From Papio anubis (Eukaryota; Chordata; Mammalia; Primates; Cercopithecidae): a DNA stretch of 64,000 nt. Each line of letters starts with the position of its first letter. Position 1 is the stretch's first letter. Where the stretch lies: the NCBI RefSeq assembly GCF_008728515.1, contig NC_044976.1:31457376-31521375 (forward strand), given 5' to 3'. The notes under the pieces were generated by a model. The model was not told the origin of the DNA, did no database searches, and saw only the letters and a program-made list of their open reading frames with translations. The translations under genes and the position numbers were made by a program. This document shows positions 34,701 to 44,100 of this stretch, in pieces.

Positions 34701-37375
34701 GCTTTCTCTCCTGACAGCCAAGTTGTTGCTTTTGCCTCCTTCCTAGTGCCCAAAACTCCCCTCCTGGCCTCCCTCACTGTCCTATTCATGCCTCCTTGTT
34801 TCTAATCTGGATTCCTATAACAGTCTCCTGACCCTGCTTCCCAGTCTCCCATCTTTTACTCTTCACCATGATGTCTCCTAGGCGTCCCCACCTCTGTATT
34901 CCGCTCTGATTGCTCTCTTCCTCCCATCAGCCAACAAGCTCCGCGTCATTCCTCAGCACCCAGCTTCCTCCTGTCTGAAGCTGGCCTCGACATCTCCTCC
35001 TCTTAGGTCCCTCCCCCAGGTTGCGCCTCTGTCGCTTTCCCAGACCTCTCCTCTAGTACCTGCCAAGCGATGCTAGGGACTGTCTGCCCCACTAGGCTCC
35101 AAGTTTCTCTGTTTTGCCAGCCTTTGTATTCCTGGTGCCAAATTCCAGAGCCTGCCTCATAATTCATGCTATTGATAAGTATTTGTTCAGCAAATGAATG
35201 AAACAATGAATGAGTTATTTGTATTCATTCTCTCTTCCAAGTGAACTGGTACTCCTTTGCTGAAAACTCCATTTTTTTCAGGGTTAAGTCTGCACTCCTT
35301 ATGCATAATGCCAGACACTTACTGAGACAGATACTTGGCCAAATGTATTTTGTGCCCGTCCTGTTAAAGGCACACCACAGCCCCTTGAAGGAGATGCTGT
35401 ACTTATCTCTACTTTACACATGAGGAAACTGAGGCTTAGAAAGGTTAATTCACTGGCTTAGGGTTGCAGTTGCTCAGGAGAGAAAGCAGGGGTCCATTTG
35501 GGTCACTGGGACCAACCGCTGAGAACATAGAAGGAAAGATCAAGGAAATGCAAACTGTAGCTTGAGAAGCACTGAGTCGGGACAGCCAGATGAACACCGA
35601 TGTCCAGGGGACACACAATACCTGAGGGAAGCACTTAGCAAGGGGGCTGGGCCAGGGTCACTGTGTGAGAGAGGACGCGCAGAGGCCTGGAGCGGATCTC
35701 AGTGACATCTCACCTCTGCAAGGCTGGGTGGCCTCATTGGTGTGAATCAGATGCACCACATCTTCTTTTAGGAGTAGGTTTGGTTCTCTCCCTCTTTGCT
35801 ACACACATAACTGATTCAGGTGGGGCCTGGTTTTCATTTTCTTCCATAAAGGGAAAATTAAGGTCCAGAAAGTGAAAAGAACAGCCCAGAGTCCTGTAGG
35901 CCAGTGGTGCGCCTGCACTCCAGCAGCAGGAGAGGAGGCAGCACATGGGGCGTTCGTTCTTGCCTGGGGGCTCCCCAGGGCTCACTCCCCAATCTCAGCA
36001 TCCTTCTCCTCCCCTGTCAGCTCAGGGTCCTGCCAGCCATTCCCTGCCTTCTGGGACACCAGGCTTTCCAGTCCCTAGTTCTACCCCCTGGGGATCAACT
36101 AATCAGTTTGTTTCTCCTCCAATAAGTATCCATGTTCTTTAGGTGAAAAGCCTACTGCAAGTTTTCAGGGCGCACCTTCAATAGGCATTTGCCGTTTCTG
36201 TTGTTTATACTTTTCACCAAGGCATTTGCACAGGGGGTAAGGTGTAGGCTTGGGCTTTGAGTAGGACTGTCGGATTCCCCAGCCAGAGCTTCCAGCATGG
36301 CGTTTGGGCTCTATTTGACCTGGGCCTAGCTCAACCCTGAGGCTCATCTCACAAGGTTCTCGGCCCTGTTATTTCTTCCTGTGGGCTTGGCTGCTTCCCT
36401 TCCCACTCTATTCAGCTCCTGTCTGCGCTCCTGGATGGTTGGCTGCAGCTGGGCTCCTCTGACTCCTAGAAGCCTGGTCAAACCCTGTACTGGGAGCTGG
36501 CAAGGCTGCCTCTGGAGGTGCACTGTGGGAGGTATGCGAGGTACTGTGTAAAGTACTACAGGAGAAGGAAAAGGCTGGAGGGCTTTCTCCCCCTCTGTGG
36601 CTGTCCCACCCTCTTTACCAGCCTCCTCCCAACCAGGGTAGGGCAAACCGATGCTTATTCTGGGCTCTGGGCCTCAGCCAGGGCACACAGGCAGAGATGG
36701 TCTTGTGAACTCCTGTGGTCAGGCCTGGGAGGGTGCTGAGACCCAGGACTGGGTGGGACCCCAGCTCCTCCTGCCCCTCCTATGCCCCAGCCTGGGAACC
36801 CATAGTCTATGGAGGCCCCTGACCAGCCCACTCCTCCATATTTCTTGTTCAGATTCTACCTGCAGAAGGTAGTCCCTCAAGCTCCACCCTGTGCCCTGTT
36901 CCCCACTCTCCTTGGCTTCAAGAAAGGGTTAAAGATCAGCCATTAGGTCTTAAGGGGGCACAGGTTCCTAGTCCTGGACCATCAGTCCCAGTGGGGATAG
37001 AGGGAGCTCTCAGTTACAGTCGGGGAGGGAATGTAGCCGGGTCTCTGCTTTCCAGCTCGCCAAGGGGGTTTGGAGTTAAGGGAAGCAAGGGGAGTCCAGC
37101 TTTTCGTTGGCTACAAAATCTTGTGGAATACAGCCTTCCCCACCCCGGTGTCCATGCACACGGATTGTCTTTCTTCTCCTGGGGCAATGTCCCCTCTTGG
37201 AGTCACCTTTCCCCAGGATTGGAGGCCTCAGCTGGTACTCCCGGGCTGACTCTGGTGCCTCTCCTTGGTACTGTTTTAGCCATCAGACTGGATCCCTCTT
37301 AGCTCAGCTGAACCCAAGCTTTCTTCCTCTCCACACCATTGTTCCCACTCACCTGAGTCCCTCCTTGAGAGCCAT
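25070..37375 (-). CDS. A3GALT2: A3GALT2, GT6-family alpha-1,3-galactosyltransferase (iGb3 synthase), complete coding region
   Basis: Spliced CDS complement(join(25070-25757, 28395-28532, 28838-28927, 29139-29222, 37353-37375)) totals 1023 bp: 340 codons plus TAG, with no stop or frameshift. Type II Golgi membrane layout: an 8-residue start, a transmembrane anchor at about residues 13-32, a short stem with sequon N58-F-T, and a lumenal GT6 catalytic domain with a second sequon at N100-L-T. Visible GT6 hallmarks are TPWGAPIIW (75-83), the DVD metal/UDP-sugar motif (199-201), HAAVFGG (254-260) and WHDESHLNKFF (288-298), which holds the presumed catalytic Glu 291. Known of the family: transfer of Gal from UDP-Gal in alpha-1,3 linkage to lactosylceramide, making isoglobotriaosylceramide. 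The human enzyme has been reported as inactive or barely active, so activity here is unproven. The 340-residue length equals the one I recall for the human protein. Confidence 0.93.
25805..26052. repeat. C-rich low-complexity tract (CCCCACC / CCCTCACC-like) in A3GALT2 intron 4
   Basis: About 250 bp made almost only of C, A and T on the plus strand, with repeated CCCCACC, CCCAACC and CCCTCACC words and a C-run near 25885. The A3GALT2 transcript strand is therefore G-tract rich, starting about 50 bp upstream of the exon 5 acceptor. Pro-rich open frames here are by-products. Confidence 0.85.
26394..26690 (-). mobile_element. Alu
   Basis: Full minus-strand Alu with an (ATT)n tail at its left end. 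Confidence 0.9.
26835..26960 (-). mobile_element. MIR fragment
   Basis: Reverse MIR-like: gtgcattgtctcatctaaag and a tgagccaggatttgaaccc end. Confidence 0.5.
27945..27958. repeat. C14 homopolymer
   Basis: Fourteen consecutive C bases in A3GALT2 intron 4; likely length-variable and prone to sequencing error. Confidence 0.8.
28395..28532 (-). CDS. A3GALT2: A3GALT2 coding exon 4: start of catalytic domain
   Basis: 138 bp on the minus strand; the acceptor is ccctggccag and the donor is GGCAG|GTAAGG. It encodes ARPEVLTCTPWGAPIIW and ends NLTIGLTVFAVGR, the first conserved GT6 blocks, with a sequon at N100. Confidence 0.92.
28838..28927 (-). CDS. A3GALT2: A3GALT2 coding exon 3: stem region
   Basis: 90 bp on the minus strand; the acceptor is ccgccacag and the donor is CCCTG|GTAAGA. 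It encodes HLEALIPMG, a Ser-rich stretch and RDNFTGALRPW with one N-glycosylation sequon. A GT inside ACAGGTGCC is an alternative donor but would break the frame. Confidence 0.9.
29139..29222 (-). CDS. A3GALT2: A3GALT2 coding exon 2: membrane anchor
   Basis: 84 bp on the minus strand; the acceptor is gcccccag and the donor is TTCAG|GTACAAG. It encodes AWKRIFWRQ followed by a Leu/Gly-rich hydrophobic segment ending PKFR: a positively flanked single-pass anchor typical of Golgi glycosyltransferases. Confidence 0.9.
29507..29768 (-). mobile_element. Alu (old, 5'-truncated)
   Basis: Diverged minus-strand Alu with a (GTTT)n tail and a second T-rich linker between the arms. Confidence 0.8.
30070..30220 (+). 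mobile_element. MIR
   Basis: Forward MIR including the tRNA-derived head: ccctgggttcgaatcccagc, ccaccactcattagctgt, then gatggggtaataacacctgc. Confidence 0.7.
30362..30653 (-). mobile_element. Alu
   Basis: Full minus-strand Alu, S-like, with a T-run at the left. Confidence 0.92.
31257..31854 (+). mobile_element. Outer Alu inserted in the L1, itself split
   Basis: The left arm (31257-31395) and right arm (31707-31854) of one old Alu are flanked by aaaagacataatg and aaaaggcataatg, its target duplication. Confidence 0.85.
31396..31693 (+). mobile_element. Inner Alu nested in the outer Alu
   Basis: Complete, less diverged plus-strand Alu with a tail of over 20 A bases. The sequence aaaattagccag before it and aaaatttagccag after it are the duplicated target. 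Confidence 0.9.
32095..32330. mobile_element. L2 fragment (probable)
   Basis: Contains ctatttattggacacaagct and gggacacagaccctgtcttc, like the 3' end of L2. Confidence 0.45.
33400..34330. mobile_element. L1M 3'-end fragments around a MER2-like element
   Basis: 33430-33560, 33925-33966 and 34205-34300 contain L1-like phrases (ctaaataaatgtattaggag; ggtgaggtagatttatatgt). Boundaries are uncertain. Confidence 0.4.
33968..34204. mobile_element. MER2-like (TcMar-Tigger) non-autonomous DNA transposon
   Basis: Terminal inverted repeats: caggttggttatcctttatc at the left and ggggtactcaacttg at the right. The interior is rich in repeated ttttggattt words. TA dinucleotides lie at both outer edges. Confidence 0.6.
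35310..35465 (-). mobile_element. MIR fragment
   Basis: Reverse MIR: cacatgaggaaactgaggct and tagaaaggttaattcactgg. Confidence 0.55.
35738..36122 (+). repeat. Local direct duplication, copy A (A3GALT2 intron 1)
   Basis: 385 bp matching 38286-38680 at about 94% over the full length in the same orientation, 2.55 kb apart. Not a recognised interspersed repeat. Confidence 0.9.
37353..37375 (-). CDS. A3GALT2: A3GALT2 coding exon 1 (start codon)
   Basis: On the minus strand this 23-bp stretch encodes MALKEGL plus two bases of Arg, then a consensus donor ACTCAG|GTGAGT. The ATG is at 37375-37373 with G at +4 but no purine at -3, so the start context is moderate. It is missed by ORF scans because it is so short; it was placed by the exact frame and phase fit with the 29139-29222 exon. 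The 5'UTR length and start site are not determined. Confidence 0.85.
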
Positions 37376-38285
37376 ATGGGGAAGTAGGTAGGATGGCCTG
37401 GAGCAGACTTTCCCAGCTCAGAGCCGGGGAAGAAATGGCCTGTTCCTGGAGACCTGGACCAAGCAGCTCCTCCCCCTTTACCTCAGGAGCTGCACCCACA
37501 GGAGCAGTCAGGATGGACTGCCTGGGCGGGACCTGCCGGGGGTGCGACCTTTTGGGGGAAGCTGGCCCCAAGGTGGAGTGGGGCTGGCAACCCTTTTGGG
37601 GCCAATCACCTGGAAGAGGGTGGGGCTGAGGCGGCCAGTTCTGGTTGGCTGGAGGCTCTGTCATTTTGTAGAGACTCCTCTTCCCTCTACAGGGGAAGTG
37701 TCTTTGGTTCTTGGGAATGGCTGGGGATCAAGGTATGGTGTTTGCCACCCAGGAAAAGCCCTGTTCTGCACGGAACCTCAGCCAGATCTGAAGAGCACTC
37801 GGCACCTGTGACTTTGGACAGTTCACCTAGTGGAGCCCTTTACCTTCTCAGTAGAATGGTGTATGTACACCAGTCACCCAGGAGAGAGAACCACGTAAGA
37901 TCCTGGGTGTCGAACCGTTGTGGTTTACTCTGGGCAGTGCTTTTTAAAGTTCAAGTTGTGACCTATCTGAAGGTCGTGTAATGAGTTCAGTGGGTCATGA
38001 CCAAGATTTTAAAAATATGAACAGGAGTACAATGGAAAAGAAAATATTCTGTATTGTACCTAAGGGTAGGTTTTGTTTCATGAAATGTTTGTTTCAGTTG
38101 ATAAGATATTGAAGTGTGTATATGAGGTTGGGAAATACTTCTTTAAATTGTGGATCATGATGGAAATAGGTTTGTGAAATTCAGTGTAAAGTGTAAACAA
38201 CAGGAATAGCAAATGCCTATGGCAGGTATGTCCTGCAAACTTGCAGTAGGTTGGAGCTTTTCATCTAAAGAAGATGGATACTTAC

Positions 38286-38680
38286 TGGTGTGAATCAAAT
38301 TCACCGCATCTTTAAGGAGTAGGTTTGGTTCCCTTCCTCTTTGCTACACACATAACTCACTCAGGTGGGGCCTGGTTTCCATTTTCTTCCATAAATGGAA
38401 AATTAAGGTCCAGAAAGTGAAAAGAACTGCCCAGAGTCCTGTAGGCCAGTGGTGCCCCTGCACACGTGACCTGCACTCCAGCAGCAAGAGAGGAGGCAGC
38501 ACATGGGGTGTTCGTTCTTGCCTGGGGGCTCCCCAGGGCTCACTCCCCAATCTTAGCATCTTCCTCCTCCCCTGTCAGCTCAGAGTCCTGCCAGCCATTC
38601 CCTGCCTTCTGGGACACCAGGCTTTCCAGTCCCTAGTTCTACCCCCTGGGGATCAACTAATCAGTGTGTTTCTCCTCCAA
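38286..38680 (+). repeat. Local direct duplication, copy B (upstream of A3GALT2 exon 1)
   Basis: 395-bp partner of 35738-36122. It carries a 13-bp insertion (acgtgacctgcac) next to a matching cctgcac, creating a CACGTG E-box at 38463-38468. Confidence 0.9.
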
Positions 38681-38826
38681 GAAAGTTACATTTTCATAGG
38701 CTTTCCGGAGGAGTTATTAAGATGTGAGTGTTGGTTCTTGAAAGTTACTTTCAAGTAAGTAATCATCCTTTGGAGATTGTGATTCAGTAGGTTGTGGCCT
38801 GACCCTCAAACCACCCCCATCTCTGC

Positions 38827-39110
38827 TTTTTTTTAAAAGTAAGGTTTTGTCTGTCACCTCGGTTGGGGGTACAGTGGTGCAATCATAGCTCACTGCAGCC
38901 TTGAACTCTTGGGCTCAAGCGATCCTCTGACCTCAGCCTCCAGAATAGCTGGGATTACAGGTACACACCACCTTGCCTATTTTTTAATATTTTTTTTGTA
39001 GATATGAGGTCTCCCTATGTTGCCCAGGTTGGTCTCAAACTCTTGGCCTCAAGCAATCTTCCCACCGCAGCCTCCCCAGAGTGCTGGGTTTGCAGATGTG
39101 AGCAGCCATA
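38827..39110 (-). mobile_element. Alu (old)
   Basis: Diverged minus-strand Alu; ttgaactcttgggctcaagc is the reversed left arm. Confidence 0.85.
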
Positions 39111-39889
39111 ACCTAAATTTTTAACAGGTGGAAATGGTTCCTTAAGGAAAAACCTGATGAAGGGGGAGGAGCAGTGAGGCCAAGCTGCCCGTTTTCCCTT
39201 CCCCCCATAGACGTGGGGTAGATTTCACTCCATGCAAGAGGGCACATGGTTATTCTGTGCTTCACCCCCGTCTCACTGCTAGCACAGTGCCTGGTTCAGA
39301 GGCATGTGGTCAACATAGGCTAACATAGTTAGCAGCACACACATCTAGTCCAGCCAGCTCACCTGCCCCTCATTTGCATTTCCACATTCATGCTTGTGCC
39401 TTTGCACTTACTGCCTTGGTCTGGAATGCCCTCTTTCTTTATTCAAGGCTTAGATGCCTCCTCTCTGCCCTAATCATTTTCTATTTGAGCATGCAAAAGT
39501 GCTTAGTGAACCAAAGCCATCCCAAGGCTATTCTGGATGCTGTGCAGCTCTATCCACAGGTGTGTGCTGGAAGATGGGAGAGTCTGGGTTGTGTCCCAGG
39601 TGTCTAGAGGTTGCTAGCCCAACAGTCATCTCCCAAGTGGGAATGGCAGGTATAGGGACACAGAGCAGAAAGGGCTTCTGGATCCTCTCCAAGGGACACC
39701 GTGTGAAGAAAGCTGGTATCTACCCGTGTGAACTGCAGCTGAGGACACCCTCAAATGACCCAGCCCCAGAAAAGTGTGGAGGATATGCTGTCCACTTAAG
39801 GTCCCTTCCCCAGCCCAGGGACCCACCTGTCTCCATATGGGTGAAAAGTAGCCATTTGGGCCCAGAGACAGGCATTCCTAGGGGAGAAA

Positions 39890-41146
39890 GGCACCAAAGA
39901 GACAGATTTTACAGATTTATTTTTAAAAAACAAAAACAAAGGTTAAAAAAGTCCTTCATTTCCAACCCTGCCTGGGGGTGTGGGTGGGGAATAGAATAAG
40001 CTCAGAAAGGTGCCTACCTCCTTCCTGCAAAGGACACGGCAGGTCAGAGGCAGGCCCTCGCCCTTCCTGCCCTGCCTCCTTCTCAGGTAGCTCAAATTGC
40101 TGCTAGGAAGTTTTATGGGCAAAGAAGTGTGGGAGTGGGAGGCCAAGAGCTGCCTTCCTCACATCAACAGAAACTCCAGCTGTTCTCTCCCCTTAGAAGT
40201 TCTCCGGGCCCCACCACTGGGACTCCCAGGGTGGCCGGGCAGACAGGCAGGCCAGGAGGCTCAGCCCTCTGAGCTATGTTGCTCAGACCACCGCAGCTTT
40301 CTTAATGCTCTTTGTGAACCAGGAGGGCAGTCAGCGGAACTTCACAGTGCGGGGAGGGGTGTCTGGAAAGGAAACTCTGAAGCGCCATCTCTTTCTGACC
40401 TTGCCTCTGCACTGAGGCTGCCCTTCTTGGCTATTCCCCATCCTGAGGCTGAGTGGAGTCCAGGACAAAGCACTAAGTGGCTGTTTGCTACAAAACACCT
40501 GGAGATGCCAGAGAGTAGCCCTTGGCCTATCTGTCAGTCCAGGCTCCCACACAGTCACACAGTCATACACACAGCGTTAAGGCGTCTGTGCCAGCAGGCA
40601 CGGCCCGGCTGGGCCCAGCTTCTCTCTCTCCACCTGCAGAGGGTGTAGCGGGGAGAACCCTGGCTGCTGCAGAAACAGGCTGAAGGGGGAGAAGCTGACA
40701 ACGGAAGAGTTAACCAGGCCTGGAGAAAGAAGTGGGAGGAAGGAAGGCAAGGGCTTTCTAGGCCTCCATCCAGGCCTGCTGGCTGCCCTTGAAGTAACCC
40801 AACTCAGGTTGGGGAGCCCTGACCATATACCCCCTGGAAAATGGGGGACAGAAAGAGGGGAAGAGAGCGGGGCTAGAGTATTGGGACTTTGGAGGAAGCC
40901 AGTGCTATCAATATTTACAAGCATAAAGCCCCATCTTCTGTGCCACCTACCTCTCTGCCCCTCCCACAGAAATGAAAGGCCCCTGAGAGCCATGGAGGAG
41001 GTGCCCAGACCTCCTCACCAGCTACGCCCCTAGGGAGAGCCCCTGCCCTCCAACTGGCCCCATTTCTGGGCCCCTCAGGAATGTCTGTCTGGCTCTGCTC
41101 AGTTGGGAGGAGGCGCCCTGGGCCAGCATCCTGGCTGCCGCCGGCC
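39890..41146 (-). other. PHC2: PHC2 3' untranslated region
   Basis: About 1.25 kb of repeat-free sequence between the PHC2 stop and an AATAAA (minus strand) at 39916-39921. Open frames here on either strand show no protein features. Confidence 0.75.
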
Positions 41147-44100
41147 CTAGGAGTCCTTGAGCATGCTGATGCGGGCGTAGATCTTCAGGGCAGGCCCCAG
41201 CTTGATGTTCATGGCGCTCATCAGGTGGTCCTCCTTGAGCAGCAGCAGGGCTTGCCCGTCAATTTCCTGGGCACGGAATTCCTCTGCTATCTCCTGGCAG
41301 CCTGAGGGGGTACCACCAAAGACAGTGTCAATCCAAGCTGCCAGTGTTCACCTCTGACAGCCACTGCCTAGTTATCTAGATCTAGTTATCTGCATCCATT
41401 ATCTCCTTTAGTCCTCATAACCACACCTTGAGGAAGGCACTGCTGTTTTTATTTTGCAGCTTGAGAGAGGCTGGGCAACTCACCCACAGCAGCCACGATC
41501 TGGGCCTCCTCCTATGTGCCCGTGTTCAGACCCCTGCTCTGTGAACTGGGCGGACCCATGTCCACTAAGGTGCTGAGGAAGTGACAGCATGTGATTTCTG
41601 AGGCTAGATCATAAAGGGCACAGCAGTTCTTACCTCACTCTTCTGTCTGGTTTACTGCAGAGTAAGCCAGCTACCAGTAAGCCACCCCAGCAACCCTCTG
41701 GAGAGGCACGCATGGAGAGCAGCCAAGGCCCTGGTGGTCCTCGGCCACCTCGCCGTGTGAGTGAACCATGCTGGAAGTCGGTTTTCTGGCTCCAGACCTC
41801 AGACACTGCAGCCCTGTATGGCATCTTCCCTGAGACCTCATATGACCTCAAACTCATACACTGGGTTTGTGGAAGGGAGCAGATAACCTCTCTCTTTAGT
41901 TTCCAGGTCTTCAGACTAAGATAAACTGGACACCAGGAGCCTCATACTGGGACTGCCCAGCTGAGCCACTCAATTCCTGACCCACAGGGCCACTGAGATG
42001 ACAAGTGATTGCTGCTTAAAGCCACTGAGTTCTGGAGTAATTTACACCACGGCAATAGGTAACAAATGCAGATTCTGGTACCTGGAAAAGGAGTGCTGCC
42101 ATAAAACAGCTCTATAGATGTGGGTGTGGCCTTGGAACTGGCCACAGGCAGGAGCCGGAAGGACTTTGTGGAAAGCGTGAGTGTCTAAGGTGCTTTGAGA
42201 GACTGTATGTAGAAGTCTCATGGCCTTTGGGGAAGCTGCTGGGAGGCCTAAAGGAAAGTGAGGAAACTCTTAGTGGAGATTAGAAGAAACAGGGTCTCTA
42301 TTATGAAATAAAAGAACATTTTGTAAAAACGTGGTTGGTGGCAGAAATGTAAGTTGAATGTACCTCCTGAAGTGGGTGGTCTAGCTAAGGAGATTTTCAG
42401 ACAGAATGTGGAAGGTATTGCTTGGCTTCTTACTGCTGCTCACAGTAAAACAGGAGAGAGAGAAGGTAAAAACAAACAAAACTGTTCAACAGAAAGGAAC
42501 CAGGATCTGCCGGTTTAAAAATGCCCAGCCTCTCCAGATGGCACATGACGCTAAAATTAAGAAATGGTTTCTAGGCAAAGATCAAATTCGGGGCACAGTC
42601 AAGAAAACATGGTCTACAGATTAAACTTAGGATGTGACTTAAATCTTTTTGTTAAAGACTTCAGAAAGATCTAAAATGATGCCTCAAAATGCTATTCAAT
42701 CCAAAGGCTCTTTTTTTTTTAGGCACGCCTCACAGATCCTCTTTTCAACAGCACGGTTTCTAAGAATGTGAAGGGCACTGTCCGTGCTGCCCCTCAGCTT
42801 CAGAAGAATCCCAATGCAGACAACAGCTTATCCTTGAAGATAATTCTGGGTGTGTTTTTTGTCTAATGGAATGGACCCCAACAAGATTCCCAGAAAACTG
42901 ACAATCATTTTAAGACATACTGAATTACTGGCCAGGTACGGTGGCTCACGCCTATAATCCCAGCACTTTGGGAGGCCGAGGCAGGCGGATCATGAGGTCA
43001 GGAGCTCGAGACCATCCTGGCAAACACGGTGAAACCCTGTCTCTACTAAAAATAGAAAAAAATTAGCCGGGCGTGGTGGTGGGCGCCTGTAGTCCCAGCT
43101 ACTCAGGAGGCTGAGGCGGGAGAATGGCATGAACCCGGGAGGCAGAGCTTGCAGTGAGCCGAGATGGTGCCACTGCACTCCAGCCTGGGCGACAGAGTAA
43201 GATTCTGTCTCAAAACAAACAAAAAAGAAATACTGAATTATTAAGAGTCAAAGGTAGGCCGGGTGCAGTGGCTCACGCCTGTAATCCCAGCACTTTAGTA
43301 GGCTGAGGTAGGTGGATCGCCTGAGGTAAGGAGTTTGAGACCAGCCTGGCCAACATGGTGAAACCCCATGTCTACTAAAAATACAAAAATTAGCTGTGCG
43401 TGGTGGTGCGTGCCTGTAATCCCAGCCACTCGAGAGGCTGAGGCACAAGAATTGCTTGAACCCAGGAGGCGGAGGTTGCAGTGAGCCGAGCTTGCGCCAC
43501 TGCACTCTAGCCTGGGTGACAGAGCAAGACTCCGTCTCAAAAAAAAAAAAGAGTCAAAGGTAATATAACATAAAAGCAGGAAGCAGGCTGAGAAAACGAC
43601 TACACTGAAAATACAGGTTACTTTTCACAGAAAAGGAAGGAGAACTCAGAGGGCTGAGCCAAGAGAGAAATCACTCCCAGGCTTTGAGTCCCAATTGAGG
43701 AAATGCCACCATAAACCCTAGCGGATTTCGGAACTGGAATGGATCAGCGACTCTTGTACACTCCCTCTTTCTTCCCTTTTTGGATGGGCATGTCTGTAAT
43801 GGTTATCCTATGTTTGTCCCACTGTGCATTGGCTTTGTGGAAGTAAGCAGATAGCCTCTCTCTGTAGTTCTCAGATCTTCAGACTGAGAGGACCTATACT
43901 TGAAGAACTGGACCCCAGGAGCCTCATTTATGCCTGGACCTAGGTTCAATGATGAGAGCCTGGACTTCAAACTGATGCTGCCATGGGACCAAACTGTTGG
44001 GGATTTGGTGGGGTGAGGGTATTCTGCATGAGGAAGGAACACAAATTTCTGGGGGCCATGGTGAACTACATGGCCTGTCTCTGAATGGCGCCCAATAATC

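Larger units (their letters stand above)
29223..37352 (-). other. A3GALT2 intron 1, 8.1 kb
   Basis: Contains two minus-strand Alus, a nested L1/Alu/Alu complex, L1M pieces with a MER2-like insertion, MIR and L2 pieces, and copy A of a local duplication. The short introns 2 (28928-29138) and 3 (28533-28837) hold nothing recognisable. Confidence 0.75.
37376..39889. other. A3GALT2 upstream region / PHC2 downstream region
   Basis: Contains the unmapped A3GALT2 promoter and 5'UTR, copy B of the local duplication and one minus-strand Alu. No TATA box or CpG island is obvious near 37400-37700. Confidence 0.55.

Noticed and set aside
37380..37664. Longer minus-strand frame through A3GALT2 exon 1
   Set aside because: Its frame differs from the MALKEG frame that matches the downstream exons; probably 5'UTR or intergenic.
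39454..40648. Two plus-strand frames of about 180 codons
   Set aside because: Antisense to, and just downstream of, the PHC2 3'UTR; no domain, and no start or splice context.
42406..42900. Possible processed pseudogene near 42.4-42.9 kb
   Set aside because: Position between two LTRs and the interior start fit MaLR internal sequence better. No known gene was recognised.
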